From the NCBI RefSeq assembly GCF_008831285.2, contig NC_045139.1, positions 29,615,206 through 29,679,205 of the forward strand: DNA of 64,000 nucleotides. The letters are read 5' to 3'. The position numbers and the translations under genes were made by a program. Below, piece by piece: positions 1 to 12,800 of the stretch. Source of the DNA: Nymphaea colorata. Its lineage: Eukaryota > Streptophyta > Magnoliopsida > Nymphaeales > Nymphaeaceae. Under the pieces are notes generated by a model that ran no database searches, was not told where the DNA came from, and worked only from the letters and a program-made list of their open reading frames with translations. How positions within the stretch are numbered: position 1 is the stretch's first letter; every line of letters starts with the position of its first letter.

Positions 1-3000
1 GAGCAGGTTGAGATTCTCTGAACCAAGGGCCCAAGCACGGGAGTGTATCCGATAACTATAATCATACGTCCTTAAAAATTTATCACAATCTTTAATATGA
101 AGCTAAACTTTTTCAAAACAAAATACATGTTTTGATAAAGAGCAACTTGTTTATGTGTAAGATAATAATATGTTTGTACTAAATCAAAACAAGTTGCTCT
201 CCTGTTTCGATAAATAATTAGAAGTAATGAACCCTTGAAATTTCTCCAATATAATGATTAAAATCTTCAAACGTAAAGTAATTTAATAATAAAGGGACGG
301 CTAAAATGCACCAACGAAAAGTTCAACCATCATTTCTGCAGATATTTTTTTGGGCGATTTTTTGTTTGAGAGCGATATGAGAAGATGACACTGAAGAAGC
401 TGACATTTGTCGGCTTTCCATCCTTCCTTTCACAATCAGAAGATGGAGCTGTGAAAGTACCTGCTTTTTTAGACCTGATCCAGATCCAATAGGCCGGAAT
501 ATACTTGGTCTGATCAAAAAATAGCTTTTCATTATTTTAATTATTTTTGAACTAGAAACAAACTGTAGCACTCGCGCAGCTACAAATTTTAGAAATTTTA
601 GGTTAGAGGGAACAATTTTAAAAGTTTTCATGCTTTAAGGGGTACTAATATAAAAAAATTAATTAATGGTTGACGGAACCATTATACAAACAAAGGAAGG
701 TTAGTGTAGGCAATTGCCCACACCAGTCCCCATATAATTTCGCTACAATAACATGGTACTTGTGGAGCTAGAATTTCTAGGCTCAGGGCCCCAATATATA
801 AAAATTAACCAATAGTTGTACAACCTTTATAGAAATAAAGGAAATTTGGTGGCACTACACCATTAGCTCTCCTCTAAGGTGGTTTGAGTCCTTAAGTCGA
901 ATCAACAATATGTATCGAACTCGTAACTACAAGGTAACAAGATTGTCCTCAAGGCCCTTCTCAAGTCTAAGATGATACAAAAGCATTTTTGTGTTTAAAA
1001 AGAATTTTAAATTAGTTACAATCCTTCAAATTTTATTATTAACATAAAGAATATTTTTGTTTTGGCTAATATAAAAATCTTAATCGACTAAAGTACTAAA
1101 CCAAGTATAAACATAAGCTAAGCTACAAGGTGAGAACTAATAAGGAAAAAGGGAAAGCAATTAATGGAAAAAAAAAAGTAGATGCACCAATTTAGTGCCC
1201 ATGGAGTACTTTTGAATATTTAATTGTTAAGTTAGTAAAAGAATACATTATAGCAACCAGATGAAAAATTATCCTTAACTTCACAATACAAGCAAGTTTT
1301 CCTTCAGCAACCCTCTTTACCAATACAAGCGCCACATAACTATTTCAAAAAAATAAGAAACTCAGTTGTTTGTACATAATTAATCATGTATTAAATTATT
1401 GGATATGGTTAAGAAAGTTAATACAAACTAATGTATGCATAATTTGTCCTTATTGAGGGTGTATTAGTTATTTTTGTCAAGTTAAAACAAACTTAAGTTA
1501 GTAACAACTTAGAGCTATTGGCAAATATATTTTTCTAAAGTTGTGGTGGAAAACTTATATAGTGTTTTATTACAATGTGAAAATGGTTTTTCATGTCACT
1601 AATTATTCTCCAGTCTTCTTGAAATTTCTCTTCATTTTATTATGTTTTCTTGTTCTAACGAAAGACGGAGTTCCAATTTCAACCCTACAAGTTCCAATTG
1701 TAGGGTTGGACAAAACATCTCATAACAAATTTTATGATTTATCTCTTCAGTAGAACCTGTACACGCTTTCCCCTTAGAAACATTGTCGCTTTCGTCATAT
1801 ATTGTTTGAAAACCATGCAAGAGTTTTTCACTGGACAATTCGTTTAAGACAAATTATCCAAACCATGCCTCCCACTGGACAAGTTCTGACGATGATTTAT
1901 CTCTTCAGTAGAACTTGGACACGCTTTCCCCTTAAAAACATTGTCGCTTTTGTCATACATTGTTTGAAAACCATGCAAGTGGACAATTAGTTTAAGACAA
2001 GTTATCCAAACCATGCCTTCCACTGGACAATTCATTTAAGACAAGTTATCCAATGAAACTCATTTAAGACAATTTCCACCTACAATGTCATCCATGTAAT
2101 GATTCATGGTATGGTGGGGGACTAACTAAAAGTTAGCCTGGGCCGGTCCGACACTTGAAACCTAGGCGCCAGCCTGGCCCGACAATTAAAACCTGAGCTC
2201 GGTTTGGGCTTGGCCCAATTAAATATTAAAAAATATTTTTTAATATAAAATAAAATAATATATAAATGTAATTAATCGTAATCCGTCCTTTTCAGCCCCC
2301 ATCCCTCTTCTATCCTGACTCCCATCCATCCCCAGTTCAATCGGATTTTCTAAACGAAAGTCATTCTTTTCTCGTCTCTAGGAATGACCCAGCCTTGGCT
2401 AAATTCCATAATTTTTTTTTCTACGCAGCAACATAAATTAAAATCGACATCAATTGCAGTAGAAATTACCTGTGCTTAATCAGATATATCGCAATTAAAT
2501 AATTATATCAAGATTTGAAATATTTATATTGACAAGTTTAAATAAAGTAACTGCTTGTATTACATAAAATGGTGTTAAATAAAGAAATTTAAACTTGTGC
2601 TTTTAGTGCACCACTAAAAGTTAGATGTGCATTTAGAGGAGTTCCATAAGTTTTTGGATTCAGGTTCGCTTTGAATTTGAACTCAGAATCAATGACAGAT
2701 TTGGATCCAAATCACTAATTAGTTTTTATTCCAGTATCGTATGTGACAAAGGATTTGGAGACTACCCATATCCGACTCGAATTGGCATCCCATAGGAGGC
2801 ATTTATTTGCCCGTGGATCTGAGATCCCCTCGCATCTCAAATTTTTTTTCTATACGATTCACTGTTCAAAGAAACAGTGGATTCCATGTGAGTGAAAAAT
2901 GTGCATCTTAAATCCAGGTTTCCCCCTAAAAACTAATGTTTTAAGGTGGGATGGGAGGAGGACTCAACTCAAATCTATGGATTTAAGACCCTCAAAGTTT

Positions 3001-3240
3001 TGAGATCACGAACACATCCATACAGTTTTCATGGAAAGAGAATGGATCCTCCTTCGAATGTCTCGACCCAAAATATGCACTGGACTCGGACGTGGATCCG
3101 ATCGATGATGGGATGATCCAGTACCAATGATTGGATCATCCATGATTTGACCTTCAAATCCGGTTCCGTGTAGGAAGATGGAGGATAAAGTTCCATTTGT
3201 ACCGCTTCGTCGAGTGGTAGCCACGTCAGCTTAACACGTC
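1..3240. other. Intergenic, AT-rich, repeat remnants only
   Basis: No open frame here resembles a known protein, and none shows a credible exon chain. The stretch holds a repeat remnant near 690-790 that is shared in opposite orientation with 18960-19000, a 158-bp direct duplication at 1735-2045, and a GC-rich patch at 2130-2215 with repeated GGCCC/GGGCC words that looks like an old mobile-element end. The rest is plain AT-rich sequence. Confidence 0.6.
1735..2045. repeat. Tandem duplication, 2 copies, 158-bp period
   Basis: The segment starting TGATTTATCTCTTCAG at 1735 recurs at 1893 with few changes. A shorter sub-repeat built on ACTGGACAATTCGTTTAAGAC occurs about three times inside it (near 1838, 1979 and 2024). 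Both are read directly from the sequence. No coding capacity is apparent. Confidence 0.85.
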
Positions 3241-3247
3241 GGATAAT

Positions 3248-3279
3248 GGGGCCCACCTCAACGTGGGATATCTATAAAT
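3248..3279 (+). promoter_or_regulatory. Putative core promoter (GGGCCCAC, ACGTGG, TATAAAT)
   Basis: A GGGCCCAC word resembling a site II element, an ACGTGG core and a TATAAAT box at 3273-3279 occur within 32 bp. The sequence just downstream becomes GC-richer. A transcript would start near 3305. No conserved protein follows, so it could serve a non-coding transcript or a 5' leader exon of the CCCH gene at 5681, which has a splice acceptor at 5661-5663. This is inference from motifs only. Confidence 0.35.
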
Positions 3280-3689
3280 TCCTCGTTCGTCATGGCGCAT
3301 GGCAGGTCTTGGGGGAAAGAGGAAAAATCGAAAGAAAAGGAAAAGGGGAGGAAACAGGAGAGCGATCTGCCCTTGGCCGGAAAGTTTTCCGATCGAAGAA
3401 ACGGCAAAGGTGCGCGGATTTATGCTGTTATGCCCGATCAAGCTCTCCTGTTTCTTTTTTACCGTTTTCGTGATCGGAAGTTTTCGAAGTAAGCCGTCGA
3501 GTCGGCGCGTTTTTCGGTTTTATCCTTGTCTAGTTACGTGAAGTTGAGATCGCGTTAGTTTTATGAGCAGTTTGTTAAGATTTTGACTCTTGATAGTCGA
3601 TGATTTCTTGTTTCTGATGCCTTCACGTCGAATTTCGATCATCGTGCAAGTCGACGTTCGCCAGTTTTACTCGCTTCTGTTTCCCGAAT

Positions 3690-4380
3690 TTGTTCGTCAG
3701 GAAGGATGTTCGACGATCTTTGATGGATGATCGTCTCTTCTATTATTTTCTTTCGTCGTTGCCATTGCCTGGAGAAGATGCTCCTTGATGAAGCGGTTTT
3801 AGTGATACTTGTCTTGGCATGAAACGCAATCGGGAAATCAACGAGCTTGTTCCTTTGCACATTCACAATAATCCCGTCGCCGTCGTGTAGCACAGTAGGA
3901 AGATGGAGAGCGTCCGATAGGATGTCTGACGATCTGTCGTGGACGATCAAGACGATGAGATTTGATGTTCTCTTCGTATTCCATTTCTCGCTGCGATTGA
4001 GTAGGGAAGATGTTACACCAGAGAGCGGTTTTCAAACTTCTCTTACAAGAAATTCGATCCTAATTAAAGAGGGAATCGCAACTGACGAACTTGCAGATCA
4101 CACATTCATTTAGTCCTACTTCGTGCAGTTTAGGGCACGAAAAACGTCCGAGAGGATGTTCGACTAGCATAAACGAAGAAAAATATTTACAGATCTCTTC
4201 GTTTTTCTTTTCATGATTGCCATTGTTTGGAGAAGATATTCCTACAGAGTTGTTTTGATCTTCTACAGGTAATGCAGCAACTGTGACGAAGCAGCTTTGA
4301 AAATGGAAATGGACGAGCTTGTCCTTCAAATTTGAGTTCATGCTAGTCCTGTAGAGTCTAAGTTTCGCGCAAGAAAAGTT
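3690..4380 (+). repeat. Three diverged tandem repeats, about 235 bp each
   Basis: Three units begin near 3691, 3907 and 4142. Each opens with a form of GTCCGAGAGGATGTTCGAC and contains in the same order an AGAAGATG(T/C) word, an AGAGCGGTTTT-like word, an ACGAGCTTG-like word about 130 bp in, and a final ATTCA...AGTCC word. Divergence is high (indels and substitutions), so the array is old. Open frames across it (for example 3847-4113) do not persist from unit to unit, so the repeats do not appear to be coding. Confidence 0.6.
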
Positions 4381-5144
4381 CCTGTGCAGAAAATTTTTTG
4401 TAAATGTCAAATTTGTCCCGTTCGATAATGGCTACTATCCTTCCTAAATAGAGCACGTCAATCTCTGCGTCGGGGACGAATTTTGCTTCCAAAACTTGCT
4501 CACTTGTATCCATCTTTATGGCTCCAAAACGAGTTTTGGAGGCCGAGATCAACCAGTTACCGCCAGCCATCCTTTGCCTTGGGTTGTCTGTGTCGGCATT
4601 ACATTCTCCCGCCAAATTCGTGGGGTTCTCTTGTCATTGTGGGAAAGTGCAGGGGTGCGATCGTCTAACTTTGGAGTGAGTCTTGCGAGTGACACTCGAG
4701 AGTCGAGTGATACTCTGTGTTATGAGGAAGTCATAGGTCATTCGTGGGTCCAATCACTCGCTTCCCTCTCCACTCTCCAAACCGCCCTTACGGGGCCCAC
4801 TTTGGTCTTGGTCTGGGCTTTTTTCCTTCTCTCACCGAAATTTGTAAGGTGATGTTTGATAGAACAAAGACGCACAAATGTTGGTGAATTTTTATTTCCT
4901 ATTTTATAGGGTAGACAATCGTGAAAATCCCGCTAGCACAATTGGGTTGCAAGGCACAAGTAATAACAGAAGCAAGTGACTCGGTGAGGTTTGGGCCCGG
5001 GATCTAGCGAGGGCATCCTGGTTAAAAATCTTAGACAAGTCTTATGCGGAGATTGTAAAACAAATAAAACTAAAATTTCATTTGGTTCTTATATTTTTTA
5101 TGTTTGGCTCTTAGAAACTATGAGCATGATCAATTAAAAAGTGG
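4381..5144. other. Non-coding stretch, nothing recognised
   Basis: The open frame at 4496-4852 has no recognisable domain and unremarkable codon content. I see no RNA gene or mobile-element end here. Confidence 0.4.
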
Positions 5145-5245
5145 ACCGTGATTGGAGCATGAGAGTCATTATCATTTAATAAGAAAATGTTCACACCGTG
5201 ATCGGAGCACGAGAGTCAGCATCATTTAGTAAGAAAATGTTCACA
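5145..5245. repeat. Tandem duplication, 2 copies, 50-bp period
   Basis: The unit starting ACCGTGATTGGAGCA at 5145 recurs at 5195 as ACCGTGATCGGAGCA, and each copy ends in AAGAAAATGTTCACAC. It lies in the upstream region of the CCCH gene. Confidence 0.9.
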
Positions 5246-5290
5246 CTACCGTTTTGCCACCTGAACAAAAGGATAGCTTAAAAGAGGCGC

Positions 5291-5443
5291 TTTAACTTGA
5301 TAGTGGACTGATTCGATCATTCGGTGACTTGGTTCTGCCATTTTAACTTGATAGTGGACTGATTCGATCATTCGGTGACTTGGTTCTGCCATTTTAACTT
5401 GATAGTGGACCGATTCGATCATATGATCGGTGACTTAGTTCTG
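5291..5443. repeat. Tandem repeat, 3 copies, 51-bp period
   Basis: TTTAACTTGATAGTGGAC begins at 5291, 5342 and 5393. The first two copies are essentially identical over 51 bp; the third carries a few changes, including a small ATGATCGG insertion. The array ends about 240 bp before the CCCH start codon. Confidence 0.95.
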
Positions 5444-5680
5444 CCACGTGTAGAATACTATGCTTATGGACCCGAACAACTGAAAGGGACATCCAATCAA
5501 AGCACATATTCGTCCATTTTCATGGGAAAGCCTTGCCAGATCAACAGTTCCTGCTTCAGTTTTGTCTCTTGTTTGCTGTTAGAAATATTCGAATAAAGGG
5601 GGGAAAAACAATAGACAGCTTATCCAGTTATCTTATATTTACTCTCTCTTTCTCTCTCGACAGGTACCGCTGAGTGGTCG

Positions 5681-8633
5681 ATGAGAAATTGGGAGGACGG
5701 ACAAAATGCGGGCGCGCACCCGTCAAGAATTATACAGCCAGCTGAGCCTGTCAATCAGAACCATTGCAAGCAAGGATTTTATCAATCCGCCTCGGCCAAC
5801 GCCTTCCTGGGGCCTGCCTTCAACGCCTGCCTCGACGCCCACGCGGACGTAGACCCCGCCCTCCTCCGTTATTCTCGTCTCCCCGTCCAATTACCTGATC
5901 ACAAGGCCGTCGCCGCGCCAGACCCAACACGACCAACCCGGACCCTCATCGGCCATCGCCCCTCGCCTATTATCATTCCAGCAACTCACGAACAATCCAC
6001 GCACATCCCGCTCCATCGCCGCTTCCTGTCAACATCCCCTATCTCAACCGGCAGCAACCTTAGCTGCCTGGCCCTTCCGACGCCTGTGAAGATGACGATC
6101 AATGGTAAGATGCAGGAAGAGGACGTGGTTGTCATGGAGGGCGTCCTCGTCACTAGTTCGGCCTCCACTGGAACCTGGCCGAGGTCATCCCCTGCAGCCG
6201 CCGGATCTTCATTGTCGCCAACATCATTGTCGTCGACATCGGTGCTATATAAGACGGAAATGTGCCGGTCTTGGGAGGAGACGGGCGCATGCCGTTACGG
6301 TGCCAGGTGTCAGGTGCTCTATCTCTCCCTCTTTCTGTATGTGTGGTACACTAGATAGACAGCGTCGTGCTTGGCTGGCAAGACAACAGAATTCCTCACT
6401 GGGATTTGGTTCACCCACTGCTCTGGGGATGTTAGGAGGAGAGTCCACCAATACGACGCAACCATAGTTGAACTGGCAAGCTTCACAGAAACGGTAAGCT
6501 CGTCCAAACGGAACTCAACAAACCATGGCTATACTCTGAAAAGAAATAACCGGGGGGCATGCCGTGCACCATTTAACCATCCGATGTCTGAAAGCCATAT
6601 TCACTAGAACCTGCAGGTACCTTAGTTGGGCACAACTGATATTAGTCAATCCCGGGGTCAAACTGTAGGTTATGAACATAACCTATACAACTTGCTAGCA
6701 GTTTCATTCAGATCAGATGATGAGGCGAGATCTGGCAATCTCTTACCTCTTTTTACAACCCGTTAGTATAAATGAGCTCAACTTTAGCTTCCACAATTGA
6801 TTTTTAGTTCATCAACTTGTGTTTTTAATTAGTTTACACATAAAGAAAATGTAGTCTCCCTTAAACGCAAAAAGTGAACATAGTCTGACTCAACAATTGT
6901 AAATTAGTGGACGACGTGTCATAACAGCAAAATAAGTGATGCAGAATTTGAAGTTACAACTTATAAGCACAAGCAGAGTGATGAGATCAATTAGCATGTA
7001 AGCTGTGCAACTTCTTTGCTGATCATTTGTTTTACTAGTTATGTATGACTCTATGCCGTAACACATTATTACTGCCCTAGGAATCTGACTTAAAAAATGA
7101 GGCAGATTCTTATAACAATTGTTCCATGGATCTGGTTCATTTTTTAAGTAGATTCATAGGACAATAAAAATGAGCCGTATATTTAGAAGGATCTGCTTTG
7201 TGTTCCGCTAATTCATTTATTGGACTGTCAATGTGTCCTTGGTAACAACGGAATCATTTCGAGCCAGCCTTTGCTAGCTTCAACTACCGGGCCAGCTTGG
7301 TTGGACCCGTTTCTCTGCTCTTTATTAAGCTTTGATGTGGAACTAATGGGTTTCTTCCTCATATAGCCTCGGAAATGCCCTCTTCTTCCATAAGAGGCTG
7401 GTAGAGTGTGCATGCATTTTATTAGTTATATATGCACTAGCATATGTGATATGTGGTTTTAACAGTTCATTCTCATACCTATGTGGTTTCAGTTTGCACA
7501 CGGAAAGCAGGAGCTACGACCGGTGCCTTCGAGGAACAAGCCTGAGGTATGGCTTAAGAAAACACTATTGTTACTAGGCCTACTTAATCAAACCAATCTA
7601 GCAGAAAAACCAGCGATCTCAACCTTCCTTTTAAAATTGATTTCCGTTACTAAATTTTCTAAAGATCATAATAGACCAACAAATTCATATATGGAATATA
7701 GATATTACTTTGCAAGTGTACATGTTCTTTCTCAGATACGTTCAAACCATTCTTTGGGCATGAGCTAACCTTCTTGGAATATCAGTTCAGTAGGGATAGG
7801 CCAATAGGTATAGTTTTTTTCAACAGAAATTTCAAGTAGCAAGCGGTCCCTTAATTTTAGAGCTTGTACTACCTCCAGATGTCATACCAGGCACTTGTTC
7901 AATCAAATTTGATTAGGAATTTCGTTTCTTCTCCATGTCAGCACGCGTGCTCATGAAACCAAACCCTCTTCTTGAAAAAAAAAAAAGTCAAGTTCATATG
8001 TTTGTTTTGATCGCTAGTAAAGAATCTGTGGGTTCAAGAATCCCTGGCTTGACTGTTTGGCCTATCCCCGCCTTTTAGAAGCCCAAGTTTAAGAGCGCTT
8101 TTTTTTTTAGAAAATACCTAAGAAAGTTAGAAATATGGTATCTAACATCTTCTTTCTTATGGCGTACGACTTGTGCTTGTAATGGCGAATCACAAGCTAT
8201 TTGCTATTGCTTTTTTTTTTGTTATTTTTTTCTTTTACCGTTTTAACCTTTTACTGTTGACGCGTTGACATTGTTTTTGTCTTAAATGAATTCTCATTTG
8301 ATGGACACAACCACCTAAGAAAGTTGGCGAATCACAAGCCTAAAATAGTCTCTATCAAGGGTCCATGCGGACGACAACTTCATGCTAGAATAAAACTTCA
8401 AATGCATAACGTCTGCGGTGAATTTTAAACATGCAGTACAAGACTAGTCATACATTTCTGCCTGTGATGGACCATGATGACCATTCACACCTCGCGACAA
8501 AGTATGAAATCAGTGACGTTTTGAATGAATTGATTTGTCTTCTGCATTTGGGCAGGTGAACATGCCTAGGGTGAGCGCTCAAGCAATCAACACACCTCGG
8601 GAAGTGTTGCCGAGTGAAGAAGAAAGAAAATAA
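5681..8633 (+). CDS. TTP-like CCCH zinc-finger protein, second finger decayed (possible pseudogene)
   Basis: Modelled exons are 5681-6313, 7493-7546 and 8556-8633 (254 aa). Members of this family bind AU-rich mRNA elements and promote decay, normally with two CCCH fingers. Finger 1 is complete: Cys195-x8-Cys204-x5-Cys210-x3-His214, preceded by YKTEMCRSWEETG and followed by FAHGKQELRPV. The intron after CQ falls where an intron is typical. In relatives finger 2 starts RYKTEVC; here the matching residues read RNKPEVW, and no second C-x8-C-x5-C-x3-H follows. The third exon as spliced ends at 8633. The first 187 residues are low-complexity, rich in Pro, Ser and Ala, and unrecognised. A pyrimidine tract and CAG at 5661-5663, with the frame open upstream, allow a further 5' exon. 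The gene is either a single-finger derivative or a recent pseudogene. Confidence 0.6.
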
Positions 8634-8746
8634 TGCCTCAGACAGAAGAATTTGAGGCGATGGTGAACGCAGTTATGAATCCGAATGCTGATGTGACCCG
8701 CAACAAGCGAAGGCTGCCTGTTTTTGTGGCTATAACAGATCCCTGA
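8627..8746 (+). pseudogene. CCCH-family C-terminal tail in a shifted frame
   Basis: Read from 8636, this segment gives an acidic EEFEAMVNAVMNPN stretch and ends RRLPVFVAITDP before TGA at 8744-8746. As I recall the plant TTP-like CCCH family, its members often end in a KRLPVFVxI-type tail, so this looks like the authentic C-terminus. It is in a different frame from the third modelled exon, which stops at 8633. An acceptor at 8625-8626 would put it in frame but lacks a pyrimidine tract. A frameshift in the last exon is the simplest reading. Confidence 0.5.
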
Positions 8747-9843
8747 ACTCTCTCTCTCTTTCGCTCTCTCAACATTCTTCATCGCCTTACCATTCTTTTT
8801 GCATATCCAACATATAATAGTGGGAAAAGAGTCTGAACCTTGTCGGGAGCATTAGCTTGACCAAACGGTTCAACTCTGGACGGAAACCACAGGGGGACCA
8901 GCTTTGCAGCACTGGATTAGAATGTCCTTTTTCATATACCTAAGATTCTAAAAAAAATGAGGATCTCGTACGAGTTGCTTGGAACCTGAGAGGTCGTTGG
9001 AGTTCCTGTCAGGTTCCGTTTAGCCGAGGTCGACACAGGATTCAACACAAACCTCAGACAGAAGTGTTCCGTTTAGTCCGTGATGAACAAGTAGCTCCTT
9101 TAACTAGAAAGTGCGTTACCGATAGCTGCAGTCATAGCCACTTAGGCCCAGTGTAGAAAAAATAGAACTATTTGTGCTCTCCTCGAGTATTTAGATATGA
9201 TCATAAATTATACCAAACAGAGCTGAGTTAGAGCGGAATCCTTCTCTTCGAATTTCAATTTACTACAACACACGTAGGCTTAGGCAGAAGGCACCCACGC
9301 TTTTTAGATCCTACGCCAGCTGAGCTAAGATCAACAACCTAAGCGATACTACGCAAATTAAGAAACTATGATCAAAAGAAAGATTCATAATGATCATGGT
9401 GAATCCAACAATATACTCCAACTCACTTCGAACAGTACACGAGTTTAAACTAGAGGGGATCCTCTCATGCATCTTCATGATCGTGAAACACGTTTTACCC
9501 TTCAAATGGCCGATCATTTAAGCCATTTCAGGTCGCCCGTACCTGGCTAGACACAGAATCTCAGTGTCTTGGGGTTGTAATTGTGTTCTCACAGGGACCA
9601 GGTCGAATCATAAGAGATGGACATGAATACCTAATTTTCCCCAGTAGGCAAAGCAAATGAAGCGAACAAACTAAGGGCAAAAAAAGGGAGAATTTTGGTA
9701 ATTCAGATCTGAAGGTAATCTTTTTACAAGCCAGAACTTAAACCTAACAAATACTTGGTAAATGACAGAATGACTGATGACCTTATGGACACAAACAGCA
9801 TTAGAGAACAAATCAGAACCGAGAATGGACCTTCAGACATCCG
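8747..9843. other. Gap between convergent CCCH and CPB genes
   Basis: This is the space between two genes reading towards each other and should hold both 3' untranslated regions and polyadenylation signals. No open frame, RNA gene or repeat of note is visible. Confidence 0.5.
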
Positions 9844-12800
9844 TTAGTCAACTCGCAACCTCTCTGACCGCTGCAGAAGCATGCCATCAGGTGGGCGGCG
9901 CAACGTGAATACCATTTCTTTTGTCTTCCCGAAGTAAACCTGTGACAGGCCCAAACCATTAGAAGTTAGAACATTCTTTTTAAAGAAAAAAGCCATTAGA
10001 AAGTAAAGCAAGGCCACTATAAATAATCGTCAGAGGAAAACGTTTACTTGATCCAGCGAGTTTCTCAGCTTGCTCTCCATTTCTTCAATCATCCTTCCCA
10101 TATTACAGAGGTGGCCATCTGAAACTGAAATATCCAAAGCCATCTGCATCAACATAGACAGATCTGTTCGTTGAGAGAGGGAAAAAAGAATACTTGACAA
10201 TGAGAACTTCGAAACTATAATCCTATTTCCGCTTCCTACTTGAAAATAAAACTAAACCATCTCAGGCAATTATTTATATAAAGTTATTTTCTTCCATATA
10301 CCTACAGGCTACACATATACATAGAAAACACGTGACTACCATATTTAACCAAGTATCCACTGCTCTGTGTGCCTGGCCACGCGTGGATGTCATCGTAATG
10401 CCCAATCTATCACATTGCATTTTGGCATAGTTCCCTAACGTGAGACTTTCGGCCTGTAGAGGTGGGAATGGGCGGCGGAGATAGAGATGGGAGGAGAGAA
10501 AAGGGTCAATTGGTTGGGTGGGTATCCAGAATGGACCTGAACTTAGAGACCCTGTCTGGAAGTTTGTGGCATGTGTGAGGGGAGATTTTGCAGACTGAGG
10601 ATAGGTGTGATGAGAAAAGGGTCACTCGGTTGGGTTAGATGGACTAGATCATACGGATACAAAGAATGGACCTCACGTTAGAAACCATGTGTGGAAGTTT
10701 GTGGCATGTGTTAGCGGGGGAGGTTTTGCGGACGAGGAAATAGGTGCGATACGACCCCATGCGCTACATGCACACATAAACTGCTCCGGGTTTAATAACC
10801 CTAACAATGATTAAGGTGCGTCTAAAGGGTGACATAGCATTTTTTTCATATTTTCTAAAGAAAGCTACATTTTCATGGGAACTGTCAAGCAAGAAACTGG
10901 CCTTATTTTCAGCTAACCTAAAAAACACCACAGTTAATGTTTTCTATTTTCAAAAGAAAATACGCTCAGTCCAAATTTTTATTCAACAGTCTTCATAAAA
11001 AGTCTAAAGAGAAATATATATAAAAAAAAGGACCAATAATGGAAGGATTTTTTTCGAAATTTCTTCCCGCCGTCAAAATGTCAATTGAAGTTTTTTCGTG
11101 CAAATAAAACGCCCGGGGTTATACTCGCTGGCGGATAAATTTTCAACTGCCCATGCATCATCAAGACAAGCAGATGAAATTTTTTACGGGAAAAAATAAA
11201 TCACCCGCTTTATGCGTACGAAAAGGAAAATTTTCAGAAAAAGAACTTGGCTCGAGGAGGTCCAACTATTTTTCCAGAGTTCATTCCCCTGCCCGGAAAC
11301 AAAACAGGTTTCCTGGAAATTTTTTCATGCTTTCAAACCTCACTACATTGCGAGTACTAGAAAAAATGTCCCCTTTTCTAGATCTTGCCAAACACAAGAG
11401 CATTTCCAGTTTTCAAGTTACAACAGTATAAATTCAATTTAAATACCATTAAATTTTTAAAAACAAAGCGAAGATATATATAAGGACCGTGAGGCGTCAA
11501 AATGCATATAAAAGCGCCGTCTTCAGTCCGTGAAATCATTTACGAAAAAAACGTGGAAACGTAATGACTAAAATTTGCTGTGACGACCAAAATTTGCAGG
11601 CAATTTCTTCTTCTAGCATACCGTGAGCCAGGACTACACTTATATAACCTTACGAGAGGCATACGCTAAAGTAGGATACGAAATTATACCTGAAGTGAAC
11701 AGAGATATGATATTAGAGAACTATAGAACAAAACAAGAGAAATGTGAAGCAAAAAATATAGCAGAAGCTGGAAAGAGAATTTAGAAAAGCAATGCATGGT
11801 TTTTTTTTGGAAACTTTTGCCTAAGGATATGTGGTGGTGGACCTGCGAAGTCCATCTTCTCGTGCTTCGCGTTGTGCTTTAGGTGTTCCACTTCACAACG
11901 ATGCCTGTAGGCCATAATTACATTTGTTCGAATATGAAAATTTCCAATAAGTTTTTTTCATTAAAATTATTTTTTTTCCTTATTCTGCGGAAGCCAAACA
12001 TCAAAACTGGAGCATTATTTTCACGATGGTTGCAGAGCACCTTTTTTTTTTCATAACCCTGGACCAAGAAACGAAGACGGGACAGCAGTTGTCAACTTAC
12101 AATAGCCAACTTTCAGCGAACTTTTATTCTACTGCTTTTCCAGTGTCCTACGACATACCACTGTTCTCTTCCACGCCTTTCGAGTTATTACATTTCAAAT
12201 CACGCAGAAACGAGTTGCGTCGTCCTTTCCATTGTCATCTGGTTGGATCTGGAGGCTTTTACGGCCGTTCAAAATATGTCAACCCTCGCATCGTGGCTGT
12301 TGTGCTAATTTCGCGCGGTCGACCTCATAAGTGGCGTTTGAATGACATTTAAAAAGGGAAAAAAAAAACTAGTAAAAAATTATGTGTAGGACGCGTATTA
12401 GAGAAAGGTCCTATTACATAAACTACTTTTTAATAACTTGAGGGCTTCAGGTTTTCAATGGTGTTTTGGAAGGCAAACCATTTTTACCTCCAAATTTTTC
12501 AAATTTTTATTTTATTTTGAAGTGTCATCCAAACGCCTCCCTCAAATTACCTCATTTTATTTTTCAATTAAACCATTTTCATACAACTTTTAAACCGATA
12601 CTGGCCACTTCATGTTACATATAGCAACTTGTGTCCTAAATTAGGATCCGCTTCTTATTTCAGACTGCTTCTCAGAATCTCGTTATCAAACGCTAATTGA
12701 TAAATTTCCAAGAGTACCTTTCTCTAGACCCCAATCCTGCTTAATGTATTAATAGTTTCGGTTCTAAGTATTGTTAAACCAAGGACTTTGGACGAAGTAA

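Noticed and set aside
139-200. Perfect 14-bp inverted repeat AGAGCAACTTGTTT around a 34-base loop
   Set aside because: Too short to call a MITE or microRNA precursor. The flanks do not pair further, and chance occurrence in AT-rich DNA is plausible.
3246-3541. Overlapping open frames rich in Lys and Arg on the plus strand
   Set aside because: They are purine-rich leader-like sequence. No frame has a recognisable domain, and all stop quickly.
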